From NCBI GenBank assembly GCA_002712005.1, contig PASP01000001.1:1-60335 (forward strand): a DNA stretch of 60,335 nt, given 5' to 3'. Positions 59,419 through 60,335 of this stretch are shown one piece after another. Each line of letters begins with the position of its first letter. Position 1 is the first letter of the stretch. The position numbers and the translations under genes were made by a program. This DNA comes from Halobacteriovoraceae bacterium. GTDB lineage: Bacteria; Bdellovibrionota; Bacteriovoracia; Bacteriovoracales; Bacteriovoracaceae. Below the pieces are notes generated by a model. The model ran no database searches. It was not told where the DNA came from and was given only the letters and a program-made list of their open reading frames with translations.

Positions 59419-60335
59419 TTAATTTAATACGAGCGGTGCGAACTTAACCATAAATTTCTTTCTTGCACCATCTCTAAACTTAATTACTACTTTTTCATCC
59501 TGACCAACACCTGAGCTCTCTAAAACAAGTCCATCGCCGTAGAGAGAATGTGTAACCTTTGAGCCTTTAGGAAATTTTGATTTCACTACTTCTTTAGCTA
59601 GAGAAGATTTTGCGCTATTGGATTCAACTCTATAGACAACTTCTCCATCTTCATAAGAAGTATCCTGATTGAATTCATCGAAGTCATTGGTATCGTTATC
59701 CCATGAATAACCATCTTGTTCTGACTCTTCCCCGTATTGGGCTACTTTTGACCACTCATAATACTTATTTGGTATTTCATGAATAAATCTACTCGGTCCA
59801 TTGAATTTCAATTGGCCAAAGAGCATTCGTCCCTGAGCAAAAGTAATAAAGAGTTTTTTCATGGCCCTAGTCATGGCCACATAGAATAGTCTTCGCTCTT
59901 CTTCTTCAGCTTGAGCCCCCATTTCTAAGGATCGATAACTTGGAAATACATTTTCCTCAGCACCTGCTAAGAATACATAGTTGAATTCAAGTCCTTTTGC
60001 TCCATGAACCGTCATTAAAGCAACTTCTCCTTGCGGGAGCTCCTTATCTTCTTCACTAGACTGATCCAAAGTAATTGTCTCTAAGAAGCCTAATAGAGAA
60101 GGAGCTTTTTCAGATTCTTCAAACTGCTTAATTGCACTTCCTAATTCTTCAAGGTTCTCCATCCTTGCCATCGACTCGTAGTCTTTAGATGCTTTAAGAT
60201 GATCCCAATATCCAGACTCGTGAAGTATTTTTTCATAAATCACACTTGGTCTTACCTGATTTTGATCTAAACCTTTTGCATCCTGTATTAATGTAGTTAA
60301 TCCAGAAAGAGCACTTTTAATTTTGGCAGATAAGC
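59419..60335 (-). CDS. UvrD/PcrA-type DNA helicase, C-terminal part (5' end outside window)
   Basis: The frame is open to the right edge of the window, so the first codons are missing; about 304 codons are present. The helicase motifs of domain 2 are here: TVHGAKGLEF (motif V) and RRLFYVAMTRA (motif VI). An acidic linker follows, then a C-terminal Tudor-like domain (GSKVTHSLYGDGLVL and KFRDGARKKFMV) that in PcrA/UvrD binds RNA polymerase. It unwinds DNA in repair. A GTG at 60241-60243 is an internal valine and not the start; the upstream residues continue the helicase pattern. Confidence 0.95.
   Translation of the reverse strand, partial: LSAKIKSALSGLTTLIQDAKGLDQNQVRPSVIYEKILHESGYWDHLKASKDYESMARMENLEELGSAIKQFEESEKAPSLLGFLETITLDQSSEEDKELPQGEVALMTVHGAKGLEFNYVFLAGAEENVFPSYRSLEMGAQAEEEERRLFYVAMTRAMKKLFITFAQGRMLFGQLKFNGPSRFIHEIPNKYYEWSKVAQYGEESEQDGYSWDNDTNDFDEFNQDTSYEDGEVVYRVESNSAKSSLAKEVVKSKFPKGSKVTHSLYGDGLVLESSGVGQDEKVVIKFRDGARKKFMVKFAPLVLN

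Noticed and set aside
1-60335. Search for CRISPR arrays, transposases, integrases, phage genes and toxin-antitoxin pairs
   Set aside because: No regularly spaced repeats, no recombinase or transposase motifs and no recognisable defence genes were seen; gene content looks chromosomal and stable throughout.

Overview
This is an AT-rich chromosomal window with tightly packed genes, short intergenic gaps, many lipoproteins and Sec-secreted proteins, two TonB-dependent receptors, FliL and FliG-like flagellar proteins, and a complete aerobic respiratory chain. It looks like a Gram-negative aerobe. A histone-fold protein, together with many large secreted proteins of no recognisable family, points to Bdellovibrionota, probably a Bacteriovoracales (Halobacteriovorax-like) predator. 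The taxonomy is my inference; there is no rRNA gene here to settle it. I see no insertion sequence, phage gene, integrase or CRISPR array.

Layout. (1) 1-1075: the end of an unidentified membrane protein, tRNA-Ala(TGC) and a cyclophilin lipoprotein. (2) 1205-8499, minus strand: an aa3-type cytochrome c oxidase operon in transcription order ctaA-ctaB fusion, subunits II, I and III, a diheme cytochrome c lipoprotein, Sco and subunit IV. (3) 8706-11793: tryptophan to anthranilate (tryptophan 2,3-dioxygenase, kynureninase, kynurenine formamidase). (4) 12059-17826: secreted proteins, including a trypsin-like protease with leucine-rich repeats, FliL, an ArgZ-like guanidine hydrolase and a glutathione peroxidase. 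(5) 17863-23054: TonB receptor, DUF885 lipoprotein and formate/nitrite-type channel. (6) 23051-31142, minus strand: a four-gene aerobactin-type siderophore operon with two gene fusions, preceded by a small secreted protein. (7) 31200-33397: a TonB receptor under a TPP riboswitch. (8) 33549-40482: a large secreted protein, a sodium-solute symporter, a glycosyltransferase, a degenerate receiver, small unknowns and the histone-fold protein. (9) 40647-49181, minus strand: a b6f-like bc complex operon (HEAT protein, Rieske, split cytochrome b, 8-heme cytochrome c, a second oxidase subunit III, a small CxxC protein, DUF420, uracil-DNA glycosylase). (10) 49301-60335: outer-membrane, secreted and coiled-coil proteins, thiolase, a FliG-like domain protein, a cyclic-nucleotide-binding protein, Ppx/GppA, MtnA, an AsmA-like protein and the end of a UvrD/PcrA helicase.

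How it fits together. The two respiratory operons should supply quinol oxidation (bc complex), cytochrome c relay and terminal oxidation, plus heme A synthesis and copper delivery. The siderophore operon encodes hydroxylation, acetylation and both condensation steps, plus a membrane protein that joins a PepSY reductase-like half to an MFS-like half. A 17-bp palindrome, GTTTGACTTATCAAACT, occurs exactly twice: before the first TonB receptor and before the small secreted gene heading the siderophore region. A 14/17 match lies before a third secreted gene. This suggests an unrecognised regulon. The most notable items are the lysine-tailed histone, this palindrome, the fused siderophore genes, the riboswitch-controlled receptor, and the 8-heme bc complex with its own oxidase subunit III.
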